From NCBI GenBank assembly GCA_041750975.1, contig JBGSYN010000076.1:1-20094 (forward strand): a DNA stretch of 20,094 nucleotides, in the 5' to 3' direction. Under the pieces are notes generated by a model. It was given only the letters and a program-made list of their open reading frames with translations. It did no database searches and was not told the DNA's origin. Made by a program: the position numbers and the translations under genes. Positions 5,463 to 15,900 of this stretch are shown here, piece after piece (the stretch's first letter is position 1; every line of letters starts with the position of its first letter). This DNA comes from JBGSYN01 sp041750975. GTDB taxonomy: Bacteria > Pseudomonadota > Alphaproteobacteria > Geminicoccales > Geminicoccaceae.

Positions 5463-6407
5463 ATGGCTCGCGAAAAAATAGCTCTTGTTGGTGCCGGCCA
5501 GATCGGCGGCACCTTGGCATTGTTGGCCGGGCTCAAGGAACTGGGCGACGTCATTCTCCTCGACATCGCCGAGGGGGTCCCCCAGGGCAAGGCGCTCGAT
5601 CTCGCCGAAAGCTCCCCGGTCGAAGGTTTCGACGCGCGGATGAGCGGCAGCAACGACTATGCCGATCTGGCGGGAGCGTCGGTCGTCATCGTCACCGCCG
5701 GTCTGCCGCGCAAGCCGGGCATGAGCCGCGACGATCTCCTCAATACCAATGCCGGCATCGTCAAGACCGTGGGCGAGGCGATCAAGGCCAATTGCCCGAA
5801 CGCCTTCGTCATCGTCATCACCAACCCGCTCGATGCGATGGTCTGGGTGATGCAGAAGGTCTCGGGCCTGCCCGCCAGCCGCGTCGTCGGCATGGCCGGC
5901 GTGCTCGACAGCGCCCGGTTCCGCTATTTTCTGGCGGACGAACTCGGTGTCTCGGTCGAGGACGTCTCGGCCTTCGTGCTCGGCGGCCACGGCGATTCCA
6001 TGGTGCCGCTGGTGCGCTATTCGACGGTTGCCGGAATCCCCCTGCCGGACCTGATCAAGACGGGCTGGCTGAGCCAGGCGTCGCTCGACGCGATCGTCGA
6101 TCGCACGCGCAATGGCGGGGCCGAGATCGTGGGCCTCCTGAAGACCGGCTCGGCCTTCTACGCCCCGGCCTCATCCGCCATTTCCATGGCCGAAAGCTAT
6201 CTCAAGGACAAACAGCGGGTGCTGCCCTGTGCCGCCCGGCTCGACGGGCAATACGGCGTGAACGGCCTTTATGCCGGCGTGCCGGTCGTGATCGGTGCCG
6301 AGGGTGTCGAGCGCATCATCGAAATCGAGCTTGACCCAAGCGAGCGCGAGGCGTTCGACAAGTCGGTCGCCGCCGTCAAAGAGCTCTGTGAAGCGATCCA
6401 GCTTTAG
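5463..6407 (+). CDS. mdh: Malate dehydrogenase (NAD-dependent, LDH-like type)
   Basis: The enzyme oxidises (S)-malate to oxaloacetate with NAD+ in the cytoplasmic TCA cycle. The product is 314 residues, typical of the lactate-dehydrogenase-like bacterial MDH group. Visible landmarks are the Rossmann loop GAGQIGG (10-16), D34 at the end of beta-2 (ILLDIAEG, NAD ribose contact), substrate arginines R83 and R89 in LPRKPGMSRDD, N121 in NPLDAMVW, R152, and the catalytic H176 in GGHGDS. The Arg in the PRKPG loop indicates malate rather than lactate specificity. A GAGG lies 12 bases before the ATG, a somewhat long spacing. It is the first gene of the cluster, 15 bases before sucC, an arrangement common in alphaproteobacteria. 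Confidence 0.97.
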   Translation: MAREKIALVGAGQIGGTLALLAGLKELGDVILLDIAEGVPQGKALDLAESSPVEGFDARMSGSNDYADLAGASVVIVTAGLPRKPGMSRDDLLNTNAGIVKTVGEAIKANCPNAFVIVITNPLDAMVWVMQKVSGLPASRVVGMAGVLDSARFRYFLADELGVSVEDVSAFVLGGHGDSMVPLVRYSTVAGIPLPDLIKTGWLSQASLDAIVDRTRNGGAEIVGLLKTGSAFYAPASSAISMAESYLKDKQRVLPCAARLDGQYGVNGLYAGVPVVIGAEGVERIIEIELDPSEREAFDKSVAAVKELCEAIQL

Positions 6408-6422
6408 CGTTCCGAGGTTTCG

Positions 6423-8467
<2,045 letters not shown>

Positions 8468-8522
8468 TCCATGATGAACTTGAGAGCGCTGAGGCCGACG
8501 AGAGCGTAAGGGCAAAGGTTTC

Positions 8523-11387
8523 ATGGCGACGCGACGCGAACTGGAACAGACTTCCTTTCTCTATGGCGGGAACGGCTCCTTTATCGAGCATCTGTTCGCC
8601 CGCTACCTCGAAGACCCGCAAAGCGTCGATGCGAGTTGGCGCGGCTATTTCGATCAGCTCGATCCCGAGGACCGCGCCCTCTTCAAGCGCTCCCAGGCGG
8701 CGCTCGAGCCGCGGCCGCAGGGCTGGTTTGCAGCCGGCGACGCCGCCAATCTGAATGTCCCGGCAGCGGGCGGCAGCATCGACGAGGACGCAACGAAGGC
8801 GATCCTGCGAGATCATTTGCGGGTGATCATGCTGATCCGCGCTTATCGCGTGCGCGGGCATCTGCAGGCCAATCTCGATCCGCTCGGGCTCACCAAGCGC
8901 GGCCCCCATCCGGAACTCGACTATCGCAGCTACGGCTTCACCGAGGCCGATCTCGATCGCCGTTTCTATCTGGACTACGTGCTCGGTCTCGAAACCGCGA
9001 GTTTGCGCGAAATCATCGACGTCCTGCAGAAGACCTATAGCGGCTCGGTCGGCATCGAGTTTCTGCATATCCAAGACGCCGATCAGAAGGCCTGGATCCA
9101 GTCGCGGATCGAGGGCACGGGCGGCATCTTCGAGACCACGCCCGAAGACCGTCGGGCCATCCTCGAGCACCTGACCGAGACCGAGGGCTTCGAGCAATTC
9201 CTCAACATCAAATATCCGGGCACCAAGAGGTTCGGTCTCGACGGCGGCGAAAGCGCCATTCCGGCGCTGGAAGCGATGATCCAGACCGCCGCCGATCACG
9301 GCGTCGACGAGATCGTCCTCGGCATGCCGCACCGCGGCCGGCTCAACATCCTGGCCAATGTCATGGGCAAGCCCTATTCGGCGATCTTCTCCGAATTCCA
9401 GGGCGGTACGGCCACCGACGATGTGCTCGGCTCGGGTGACGTCAAATACCACCTCGGCACCTCGGTCGACCGCGATCTGGGCGGTGATCGCAAGATCCAT
9501 CTGAGCCTCACCGCCAATCCTTCCCATCTCGAGGCGGTCAACCCGGTGGTGATGGGCAAGGTGCGCGCCAAGCAACGCTTGAAGAACGATACCGAGCGCA
9601 AGCAGGTCATGGGTATCCTCCTGCATGGCGACGCCGCGTTCTCGGGCCAGGGCGTGGTCCATGAATGCCTCGAGATGTCGGAACTGAGAGGCTTTCGGGT
9701 CGGCGGCACCATCCAGTTGATCGTCAACAATCAGATCGGCTTTACGACGAGCCCCGCTTATGCGCGGAGCTCACCCTACCCGTCGGACGTCGCCCGCGGC
9801 GTCCAGGCGCCGATTTTCCACGTCAATGGCGACGACCCGGTGGCCGTCAATCATGTCGCCAGGCTGGCGGTCGAGTTCCGCCAGCAGTTCGCCAAGGATG
9901 TCGTGATCGACATGTGGTGCTATCGCCGCCACGGTCACAACGAGGGCGACGAACCCGGCTTCACCCAGCCACTTATGTACAAGCGGATCGCGCAGCACCC
10001 GACCGTGCGCCAGGTCTATGCGCGGACGCTCGAGCGCCAGCAGGTGATCGACAAGAACCTCGCACAGCAATTGCATGACGATTTCTCGGCCCAGATGGAG
10101 CAGGCGCACGAAGCCTCCGCCGGCTATAAATCCAACAAGGCGGATTGGCTCGAGGGCGTCTGGTCCGGCCTTCAGGCCGCACCGCTCGAATACCAGCGCG
10201 GCAGTACCGCAGTGCCGGTCGACACATTGCGCGAGATCGGTCTGAACTTCACCGATCTTCCGGAGCGTCTGCATATTCATCCCCGCCTCAAGCGGGTGAT
10301 CGGCAACCGGCGCAAGGCCATCGAGGAGGGTCAGGGGCTCGACTGGGCGACGGCCGAGCATTTCGCCTTCGCGACGTTGGCGATGGAAGGCTATGCGGTT
10401 CGCCTCTCCGGCCAGGATAGCGGTCGCGGCACGTTTTCGCAGCGCCACGCAACAATCTACGATCAGACGACCGAAGAAAAATACATCCCCCTCGCCCATC
10501 TGCATGAGGATCAGGCGAGTGTGGAAGTGGTCGACAGCTTCCTTTCGGAGCAAGGTGTTCTCGGGTTCGAGTATGGCTATTCGCTGGCCGATCCTTCATG
10601 CTTGACACTCTGGGAGGCACAGTTCGGCGATTTCGCCAACGGCGCTCAGGTCTATTACGACCAGTTCATTGCCTCGGGCGAGAGCAAGTGGCTGCGGATG
10701 TCGGGTCTGGTCTGTCTGTTGCCGCACGGCTATGAGGGCCAGGGACCCGAGCACAGCTCGGCCCGGCTGGAACGGTTTCTCCAGCTCTATGCCGAGGACA
10801 ATTTGCAGGTTCTCTATCCTTCGACCCCGGCCAATTTCTTCCATGCCTTGCGGCGCCAGATGCATCGGGATTTCCGCAAGCCGCTCATCGTGATGACGCC
10901 GAAATCGCTGTTGCGTCACAAGAAATGCGTCTCCTCCCTCGCCGATCTGGGTGAAGGCAGCAGTTTCCATCGGGTGATGTGGGACCGCGATGCGGGCGAG
11001 GCCGATCAAAAGGTCAAGCGGGTCGTCTTCTGCAGCGGCAAGGTCTATTATGATCTCGCCCAAATGCGCGAAGACGAGGGCCTTGTCGACGAGGTTGCGC
11101 TGGTCCGGCTGGAGCAGCTGGCCCCATTCCCGGAAGAGGCGCTGCGGATGGAAATGGAGCGCTACGACTTGGCGGCGCATTACGTCTGGTGCCAGGAAGA
11201 GCCGCGCAATCAGGGCGCCTGGTTCTTCGTCGCACCGAGGCTCGAAAATTTGATGCAGGAACGCGGTGTCGAGCAAAACCGCATCGACTATGCCGGACGC
11301 AAGCCCGCGGCCTCGCCTGCCACAGGCTATCATGCGCAGCACGAGCGGCAGCAGCGCCAGCTCGTGCAGGACGCACTGGGTCTGTAG
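8523..11387 (+). CDS. sucA: 2-oxoglutarate dehydrogenase E1 component
   Basis: This thiamine-diphosphate enzyme decarboxylates 2-oxoglutarate and transfers the succinyl group to the lipoyl arm of E2. The product is 954 residues, close to the family's usual 930-1000. The N-terminal segment (LYGGNGSFIEHLFARYL) is the conserved E2-contacting start. Active-site elements are H270 in MPHRGRLN, GDVKYHLG (305-312), SLTANPSHLE, and the ThDP motif beginning GDAAFSGQG (369-377) and closing with NNQIG (402-406). Others are YRRHGHNEGD (467-476) and, in the C-terminal pyrimidine domain, FSQRHA and FEYGYSLADP. A plausible Shine-Dalgarno AAGGG lies 10 bases before the ATG. It sits in the order sucA-sucB, with 38 bases between them. 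Confidence 0.97.
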   Translation: MATRRELEQTSFLYGGNGSFIEHLFARYLEDPQSVDASWRGYFDQLDPEDRALFKRSQAALEPRPQGWFAAGDAANLNVPAAGGSIDEDATKAILRDHLRVIMLIRAYRVRGHLQANLDPLGLTKRGPHPELDYRSYGFTEADLDRRFYLDYVLGLETASLREIIDVLQKTYSGSVGIEFLHIQDADQKAWIQSRIEGTGGIFETTPEDRRAILEHLTETEGFEQFLNIKYPGTKRFGLDGGESAIPALEAMIQTAADHGVDEIVLGMPHRGRLNILANVMGKPYSAIFSEFQGGTATDDVLGSGDVKYHLGTSVDRDLGGDRKIHLSLTANPSHLEAVNPVVMGKVRAKQRLKNDTERKQVMGILLHGDAAFSGQGVVHECLEMSELRGFRVGGTIQLIVNNQIGFTTSPAYARSSPYPSDVARGVQAPIFHVNGDDPVAVNHVARLAVEFRQQFAKDVVIDMWCYRRHGHNEGDEPGFTQPLMYKRIAQHPTVRQVYARTLERQQVIDKNLAQQLHDDFSAQMEQAHEASAGYKSNKADWLEGVWSGLQAAPLEYQRGSTAVPVDTLREIGLNFTDLPERLHIHPRLKRVIGNRRKAIEEGQGLDWATAEHFAFATLAMEGYAVRLSGQDSGRGTFSQRHATIYDQTTEEKYIPLAHLHEDQASVEVVDSFLSEQGVLGFEYGYSLADPSCLTLWEAQFGDFANGAQVYYDQFIASGESKWLRMSGLVCLLPHGYEGQGPEHSSARLERFLQLYAEDNLQVLYPSTPANFFHALRRQMHRDFRKPLIVMTPKSLLRHKKCVSSLADLGEGSSFHRVMWDRDAGEADQKVKRVVFCSGKVYYDLAQMREDEGLVDEVALVRLEQLAPFPEEALRMEMERYDLAAHYVWCQEEPRNQGAWFFVAPRLENLMQERGVEQNRIDYAGRKPAASPATGYHAQHERQQRQLVQDALGL

Positions 11388-11425
11388 CGGCAAGGCGGCG
11401 GCGATCGCTCCAGGGAGAGGATTGG

Positions 11426-12691
11426 ATGAGCGTCGAGATCAAGGTGCCGACACTCGGTGAATCGGTCACCGAGGCAACCATTGCCAAATGGCTCAAGAAG
11501 GCGGGCGACGGCGTGTCGCGCGATGAGCCCCTGGTCGAGCTCGAAACCGACAAGGTGAGCCTCGAGGTGCCTGCGCCTGCCTCCGGAACGTTGAGCGAGA
11601 TCCTCGCGGACGAGGGCGACGACGTCGAGGTCAATGCGATTCTCGGCCGGATCGAGGAAGGGGCCGCTCCGGCCAAGGACGGGGCGGGCGACGGCGAGGA
11701 CAACGAGGCCGCCGCAGAGGCGAAGCCGGCGACCAGAGAGCCCGCGGCTGAAGCTAAGCCGGCGGCTAAAGAGGCCGAGACGCCGAAAAAGGCTGAGCCG
11801 CCAAAGGAAAGTGGTGACGGGGTCGGCCCGGCGGCGCGCAAGATCGCCGAGGAGAAGGGCGTCGATCTGGCGGCAATCACGGGCACCGGGCCCAAAGGCA
11901 ATGTCACCAAGGAAGACGTGCTGAAGGCGGCATCGAGCGAGGCCAAGCCCGCAAAACCCGCCGCGCCATCGCCAGCTCCGCGAGGTGCCAGGGCCGAAGA
12001 GCGGGTGAAGATGACGCGCCTGCGCCGGCGCATCGCCGAGCGCCTCAAGGAGGCGCAAAACACTGCGGCCATGCTCACCACGTTCAATGAGTGTGACATG
12101 TCGGCAGTGATGGAGCTGCGCCGGAAATACCAGGACGACTTCGTCAAGAAGCACGGCATCAAGCTCGGCTTCATGTCGTTCTTCATCAAAGCATCGATCG
12201 ACGCGCTCAAGGCCTACCCTGCGGCCAATGCCGAGATCGATGGCGAGGAGATCGTCTACAAGCACTACTACGACATCGGTGTCGCGGTCAGCACGCAACA
12301 AGGGCTGGTCGTGCCGGTGATTCGCGATGCGGATCAGCTGTCCATGGCCGATACCGAAAAGAAGATCATGGATCTCGGTACGCGTGCCCGCGATGGCAAG
12401 CTCGGCATGGAGGAGCTGACGGGCGGCACTTTCTCGATCACCAATGGCGGCATTTTCGGCTCGATGATGTCGACGCCGATCCTCAACCCGCCGCAGGTCG
12501 CCATTCTGGGCATGCACAATATCGTCCAGCGCGCGGTGGTTCAGGCCGATGGCTCGATCGCGGCCCGACCGATGATGTATCTTGCCGTCTCCTACGATCA
12601 CCGCATCATCGACGGCCGTGAAGCCGTGCAGTTCCTGGTACGGATCAAGCAGATGATCGAAGCTCCGGAGCGCCTGCTGCTCGAGGCCTGA
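11426..12691 (+). CDS. sucB: 2-oxoglutarate dehydrogenase E2 (dihydrolipoyl succinyltransferase)
   Basis: This is the core of the complex; it moves the succinyl group from lipoate to CoA. The product is 421 residues with three parts. The single lipoyl domain has lipoylated K43 in ETDKVSLE. A flexible Ala/Pro/Lys/Glu linker (about 80-130) contains the near-repeats AEAKPATREP and AEAKPAAKEA. It leads to a peripheral subunit-binding domain (about 133-170: GPAARKIAEEKGVDLAAITG) that docks E1/E3. The catalytic domain ends with SYDHRIIDGREAVQFL, whose H392 and D396 are catalytic. GGGAGAGG sits 5 bases before the ATG, a very strong ribosome-binding site. The succinyl rather than acetyl assignment rests on the adjacent sucA. 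The gene for E3 does not follow directly; it is displaced by about 6.9 kb. Confidence 0.97.
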   Translation: MSVEIKVPTLGESVTEATIAKWLKKAGDGVSRDEPLVELETDKVSLEVPAPASGTLSEILADEGDDVEVNAILGRIEEGAAPAKDGAGDGEDNEAAAEAKPATREPAAEAKPAAKEAETPKKAEPPKESGDGVGPAARKIAEEKGVDLAAITGTGPKGNVTKEDVLKAASSEAKPAKPAAPSPAPRGARAEERVKMTRLRRRIAERLKEAQNTAAMLTTFNECDMSAVMELRRKYQDDFVKKHGIKLGFMSFFIKASIDALKAYPAANAEIDGEEIVYKHYYDIGVAVSTQQGLVVPVIRDADQLSMADTEKKIMDLGTRARDGKLGMEELTGGTFSITNGGIFGSMMSTPILNPPQVAILGMHNIVQRAVVQADGSIAARPMMYLAVSYDHRIIDGREAVQFLVRIKQMIEAPERLLLEA

Positions 12692-12698
12692 CCGCCGC

Positions 12699-13109
12699 AT
12701 GGTCCTTGCAGCCCGGCTGGTTCTGGTCGTCCTTGTGACATTGATCCCGGCGTCCCTGTCCGCGGCTGACGATTGCGCCGACGCCCTGGATCAACGGACG
12801 ATGAACGGCTGCGCCGACGAGACTTACAAGGCGGCCGACAGCGAGCTGAATGCGGTCTACCAGGAGATCGTTCGCCGTCTGGCGGAGGATACCGACACCA
12901 AATTGCTTCTGGTCAAGGCGCAGCGCGCCTGGATCGGCTTCAGGGATGCCGAGTGCGATTTCGCGACCTCGGCCGTGGCCGGCGGCAGCATCTATCCCAC
13001 GATCTGTGCGGGATGTGCCGAAGCTTTGACTTTAAAACGTAGCGAGGAACTGAAGTCCTATCTCGCCTGCGAGGAGGGAGACCTCAGCTGCCCCGTCCCC
13101 AACGATTGA
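12699..13109 (+). CDS. Secreted DUF1311 / LprI-like small protein
   Basis: This 136-residue protein has a Sec signal peptide (hydrophobic LVLVVLVTLIPASL, likely cleavage after SLSA, about residue 22), so it should be periplasmic. The mature part fits the DUF1311 pattern (named after LprI, reported as a lysozyme inhibitor in mycobacteria): C26, Q32-M35, C38, D48-x-LN, Y54, then Q75-R-A-W78, R82-D83 and C86. Additional cysteines (C103, C106, C124, C131) suggest disulfides. It starts 7 bases after sucB and has only a weak, distant Shine-Dalgarno sequence (GAGG, 12 bases), so it probably depends on sucB translation. Function in this operon is unknown; lysozyme inhibition is only one member's reported role. 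The 109-base gap after it could hold an internal promoter for the importer genes. Confidence 0.85.
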   Translation: MVLAARLVLVVLVTLIPASLSAADDCADALDQRTMNGCADETYKAADSELNAVYQEIVRRLAEDTDTKLLLVKAQRAWIGFRDAECDFATSAVAGGSIYPTICAGCAEALTLKRSEELKSYLACEEGDLSCPVPND

Positions 13110-13218
13110 TACGGCCGATTGCATCCTTGCACTGGCGGGTCCCCCGGCTATTGTGAGCGGAAACACATCCGAGCCTGATCGGGCGTTGCCACGGGCTTTT
13201 CAAGAGGGGGTATCAGGG

Positions 13219-14817
13219 ATGCGTAAATTGCCTGTCGGCGTCGCGGCGCTGGCGTTGATGGCGGGCGTATGGTCAAGCGACCTTCGGGCCGAGACGCCCA
13301 AGGATCAGCTCGTGATCGGCATGAACATGGCGAATATGCTGGGTCTCGATCCGCATGAGATCGGCCAGTTCGAGCCAAGCCACGTCTTTGCCAATGTCTA
13401 TGACCAGCTGCTCACGACCAATGCCGACGATATCAGTCAGATCGAGCCCCAGGCGGTCGAGAGCTGGGAAGTCGACGACGCCGGCAACATCACCATGACG
13501 CTGCGTGAGGGCATGACCTTCCACAGCGGCAACCCTGTGACTGTCGACGATGTAATCTGGTCGTTCAACCGACTGATGGAAATCAACAAGAGCGGCTCGA
13601 CGTCCTTCAAGGAATTTGGCTACACGGCGGAAAACATCAAAGAGAAGTTGCGCAAGATCGACGAGCGGACCTTCGTGCTCGAGCAGGCGACACCGGTCTC
13701 GGCGGATCTTAAACTCTACTTTTTGGCCAAGCCTTCCGCCTCGGTGCTCGACTCCGAGGAGATCATGTCGCACGAAGTCGACGGCGATCTCGGTGCGGCG
13801 TGGCTCGCAACCAATGCAGCGGGCTCGGGCCCGTTCATGCTCAATCGCTGGGCGCCGAACGATATCGCGATCCTCGAGCGGTTCGACGATTACTGGGCGG
13901 GGCCGGCTATCATGAGCCGCGTCCTGATCCGCCATATTCCGGAATCGCAAAGCCAGCGGCTGCAGCTCCAGCAGGGCGATCTCGACGTAGGCTATACGCT
14001 CTCGAGCGCCGACTTCGAGGGGTTGGAGAACCACCCCGACGTCGAGGTCCAGCGCATTCCCGGTGGCGGGCACTATTACTTCTCGGTCAACATGAAAGAC
14101 CCGGATCTCGGCAAGCGTGAGGTTCGCGAGGCGCTTAAATGGTGCATCGACTATGAGGGCATCAACAGCGCCATCATGAAGAATTACGGTCTGTCCTGGC
14201 AGCGGCAGGTGTTGCCGGGTGTCCTGGGCGAACTGCCGGACCTCGAGCTTGAGCTCGATATCGAGCGTTGCAGGCAGGAACTTGCGGATGCGGGTTATCC
14301 GGATGGTATGAGCAAGACGCTGCGGGTCCTGACGCTACCGCCCTTCATCGAGATCGCCACCGCCATTCAGGGCACGATGGGGCAAGCCGGCGTGGAGGTC
14401 GAGATTCTGCCGGGTGACGGCGGCAGCGTTTATGGCGCGATGCGCAACCGCGATTTCGAAATGTTGGTCGGGCGCAGCGGCGGTGGTTTCATTCCCGATC
14501 CGCACGACACGTTGCAAGGCTCCGCCTATAATCCGGACAACAGCGACGAGGCGCAGCTTACCGGCCAGATTTCATGGCGTGCCTCCTGGTATTTCCCCGA
14601 GGTCAACGAATTGATCGAGCAGGGACTGGTCGAGAGCGACCGCGAGAAGCGCGAGCAGATCTATCAGGAGGTGCAGCGCGTGATCGAGGACAAGGTCTCA
14701 TTCATGTTCCCGATCTCGCAGCGCCTCGACCCGCTGGCAGTGAACACGCGTGTTCTGCACTATCAGGGCGATCCGACCTGGATGGTGCGCTGGGAGGTCG
14801 TCGATAAGGCCGACTGA
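13219..14817 (+). CDS. ABC importer periplasmic binding protein, peptide/opine/nickel family (SBP_bac_5)
   Basis: This is a 532-residue extracytoplasmic solute receptor of the DppA/OppA family, which delivers ligand to the permease encoded just downstream. It has a signal peptide (MRKLPVGVAALALMAGVWSS, likely cleaved after DLRA). Family landmarks follow: LVIGMNMANMLGLDPHEI, PQAVESWEVDDAGNITMTLR, GMTFHSGNPVTVDDVIWSF, AAGSGPFMLNRW and REVREALKWCIDYEGI. There is no lipobox cysteine, as expected for a Gram-negative soluble receptor. I chose the ATG at 13219 because GAGGGGG lies 8 bases upstream; an in-frame GTG at 13153 would precede the signal peptide by 22 residues. A weak promoter-like pair (TTGCAC 13127-13132, TATTGT 13149-13154, 16-base spacer) lies upstream. 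The ligand cannot be read from sequence; peptide, sugar acid or amino-acid derivative are all possible in this family. Confidence 0.92.
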   Translation: MRKLPVGVAALALMAGVWSSDLRAETPKDQLVIGMNMANMLGLDPHEIGQFEPSHVFANVYDQLLTTNADDISQIEPQAVESWEVDDAGNITMTLREGMTFHSGNPVTVDDVIWSFNRLMEINKSGSTSFKEFGYTAENIKEKLRKIDERTFVLEQATPVSADLKLYFLAKPSASVLDSEEIMSHEVDGDLGAAWLATNAAGSGPFMLNRWAPNDIAILERFDDYWAGPAIMSRVLIRHIPESQSQRLQLQQGDLDVGYTLSSADFEGLENHPDVEVQRIPGGGHYYFSVNMKDPDLGKREVREALKWCIDYEGINSAIMKNYGLSWQRQVLPGVLGELPDLELELDIERCRQELADAGYPDGMSKTLRVLTLPPFIEIATAIQGTMGQAGVEVEILPGDGGSVYGAMRNRDFEMLVGRSGGGFIPDPHDTLQGSAYNPDNSDEAQLTGQISWRASWYFPEVNELIEQGLVESDREKREQIYQEVQRVIEDKVSFMFPISQRLDPLAVNTRVLHYQGDPTWMVRWEVVDKAD

Positions 14818-14838
14818 TCCGGCACCCGGCAGGCCCGC

Positions 14839-15900
14839 ATGAGGAGTTCGACGACGAGGCCCGGTTGGCGGCCGGGCGTTCCTGCGCTCACGCGCATCGC
14901 CGGCCGCACCGGCGTCCTTGTCGGCAGTACGCTCTCCACGCTGTTCCTGCTGCTCACACTGACCTTCGTCATCGGCCGGCTGCTGCCGCTCGATCCGGTG
15001 GCGGCGATCGTCGGCGATGACGCCGATCAGAGCACCTATGAGCAGGTCGAGCGCGAGTTGGGTCTCGACAAACCGCTGCCGCAGCAATTCGTGATTTTTC
15101 TCGGACGGATGCTGACGGGCGATTTCGGCAACGCGCTCTTGACCAATCAGCCGGTGTTGGACGATATCGCCCGACTGTTTCCGGCGACATTGGAACTTGC
15201 GACGGTCGCCATCATCGTCGGCGCCGGCCTCGGCGTGCCGCTCGGGGTTACCGCCGCCGTCAATCGCGGCCGTTGGATCGACCATGTCGTCCGGGTCATT
15301 TCGCTCCTGGGATATTCCACACCGATTTTCTGGCTGGCGCTGATCGGGCTCATCGTCTTTTATGCCAAGCTCGGCTGGATCGGCGGCGCCGGCCGGGTCG
15401 ACATCTATTTCGTCGGCCTCGTGCCAGAGCGGACCGGACTGCTGCTGATCGATTCGCTGCTGGCGGGCGACCGCGAGGTCTTCGTCAGCGCCTTCCGTCA
15501 TATCATCCTGCCGGCCTCGGTGCTGGGCTATGCCGCCATCGCCTATATCAGCCGGATGACGCGGAGCTTCATGCTTGAGCAGCTCAACCAGGAATACATC
15601 ATCGCCGCCCGCGCCAAGGGGGTCTCGCGCCGGCAGATGATCTGGCGTCACGCCTTCAAGAATATCCGGGTGCAGGTGGTCACCATCGTCGCTCTGTCCT
15701 ATGGCAGTCTGCTCGAGGGTGCGGTGTTGATCGAGACCGTGTTCGGCTGGCCGGGTTTCGGCCAATATCTCACCAATGCGCTCCTGATCGGCGACATGAA
15801 CGCCGTGGTCGCCTGCACGCTGATCGTCGGCTGCATTTTCATCGGCCTCAACCTGCTCTCGGACATTCTTTATCGCGTGTTCGATCCGAGGACCCGATGA
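14839..15900 (+). CDS. ABC importer inner-membrane permease, DppB/OppB type
   Basis: This 353-residue integral membrane protein is one half of the translocation channel. An N-terminal helix (TLFLLLTLTFVIGRLLPLDP) is followed by the periplasmic loop typical of DppB (about residues 55-100, ERELGLDKPLPQQF and GDFGNALLTNQPV). Five more hydrophobic segments follow. The cytoplasmic EAA loop that contacts the ATPases is EYIIAARAKGVSRRQMIWRH. The C-terminus reads VFGWPGFGQYLTNA and ends ILYRVFDPRTR, as in the family. The start has no strong Shine-Dalgarno sequence and lies 21 bases after the receptor gene. Its TGA overlaps the next gene's ATG (ATGA). It functions with the DppC-like partner encoded next. 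Confidence 0.94.
   Translation: MRSSTTRPGWRPGVPALTRIAGRTGVLVGSTLSTLFLLLTLTFVIGRLLPLDPVAAIVGDDADQSTYEQVERELGLDKPLPQQFVIFLGRMLTGDFGNALLTNQPVLDDIARLFPATLELATVAIIVGAGLGVPLGVTAAVNRGRWIDHVVRVISLLGYSTPIFWLALIGLIVFYAKLGWIGGAGRVDIYFVGLVPERTGLLLIDSLLAGDREVFVSAFRHIILPASVLGYAAIAYISRMTRSFMLEQLNQEYIIAARAKGVSRRQMIWRHAFKNIRVQVVTIVALSYGSLLEGAVLIETVFGWPGFGQYLTNALLIGDMNAVVACTLIVGCIFIGLNLLSDILYRVFDPRTR

Noticed and set aside
11401..11408. GCGATCGC octamers here and elsewhere (for example near 7674), reminiscent of the HIP1 repeat
   Set aside because: They are few, mostly within codon-rich GATC contexts in GC-rich genes, and HIP1 is a cyanobacterial feature that does not fit the rest of the window.
11700..11815. 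Direct repeats in the Ala/Pro/Lys-rich stretch of sucB
   Set aside because: This is the usual flexible linker between lipoyl and subunit-binding domains of E2 proteins, not an unexplained repeat array.
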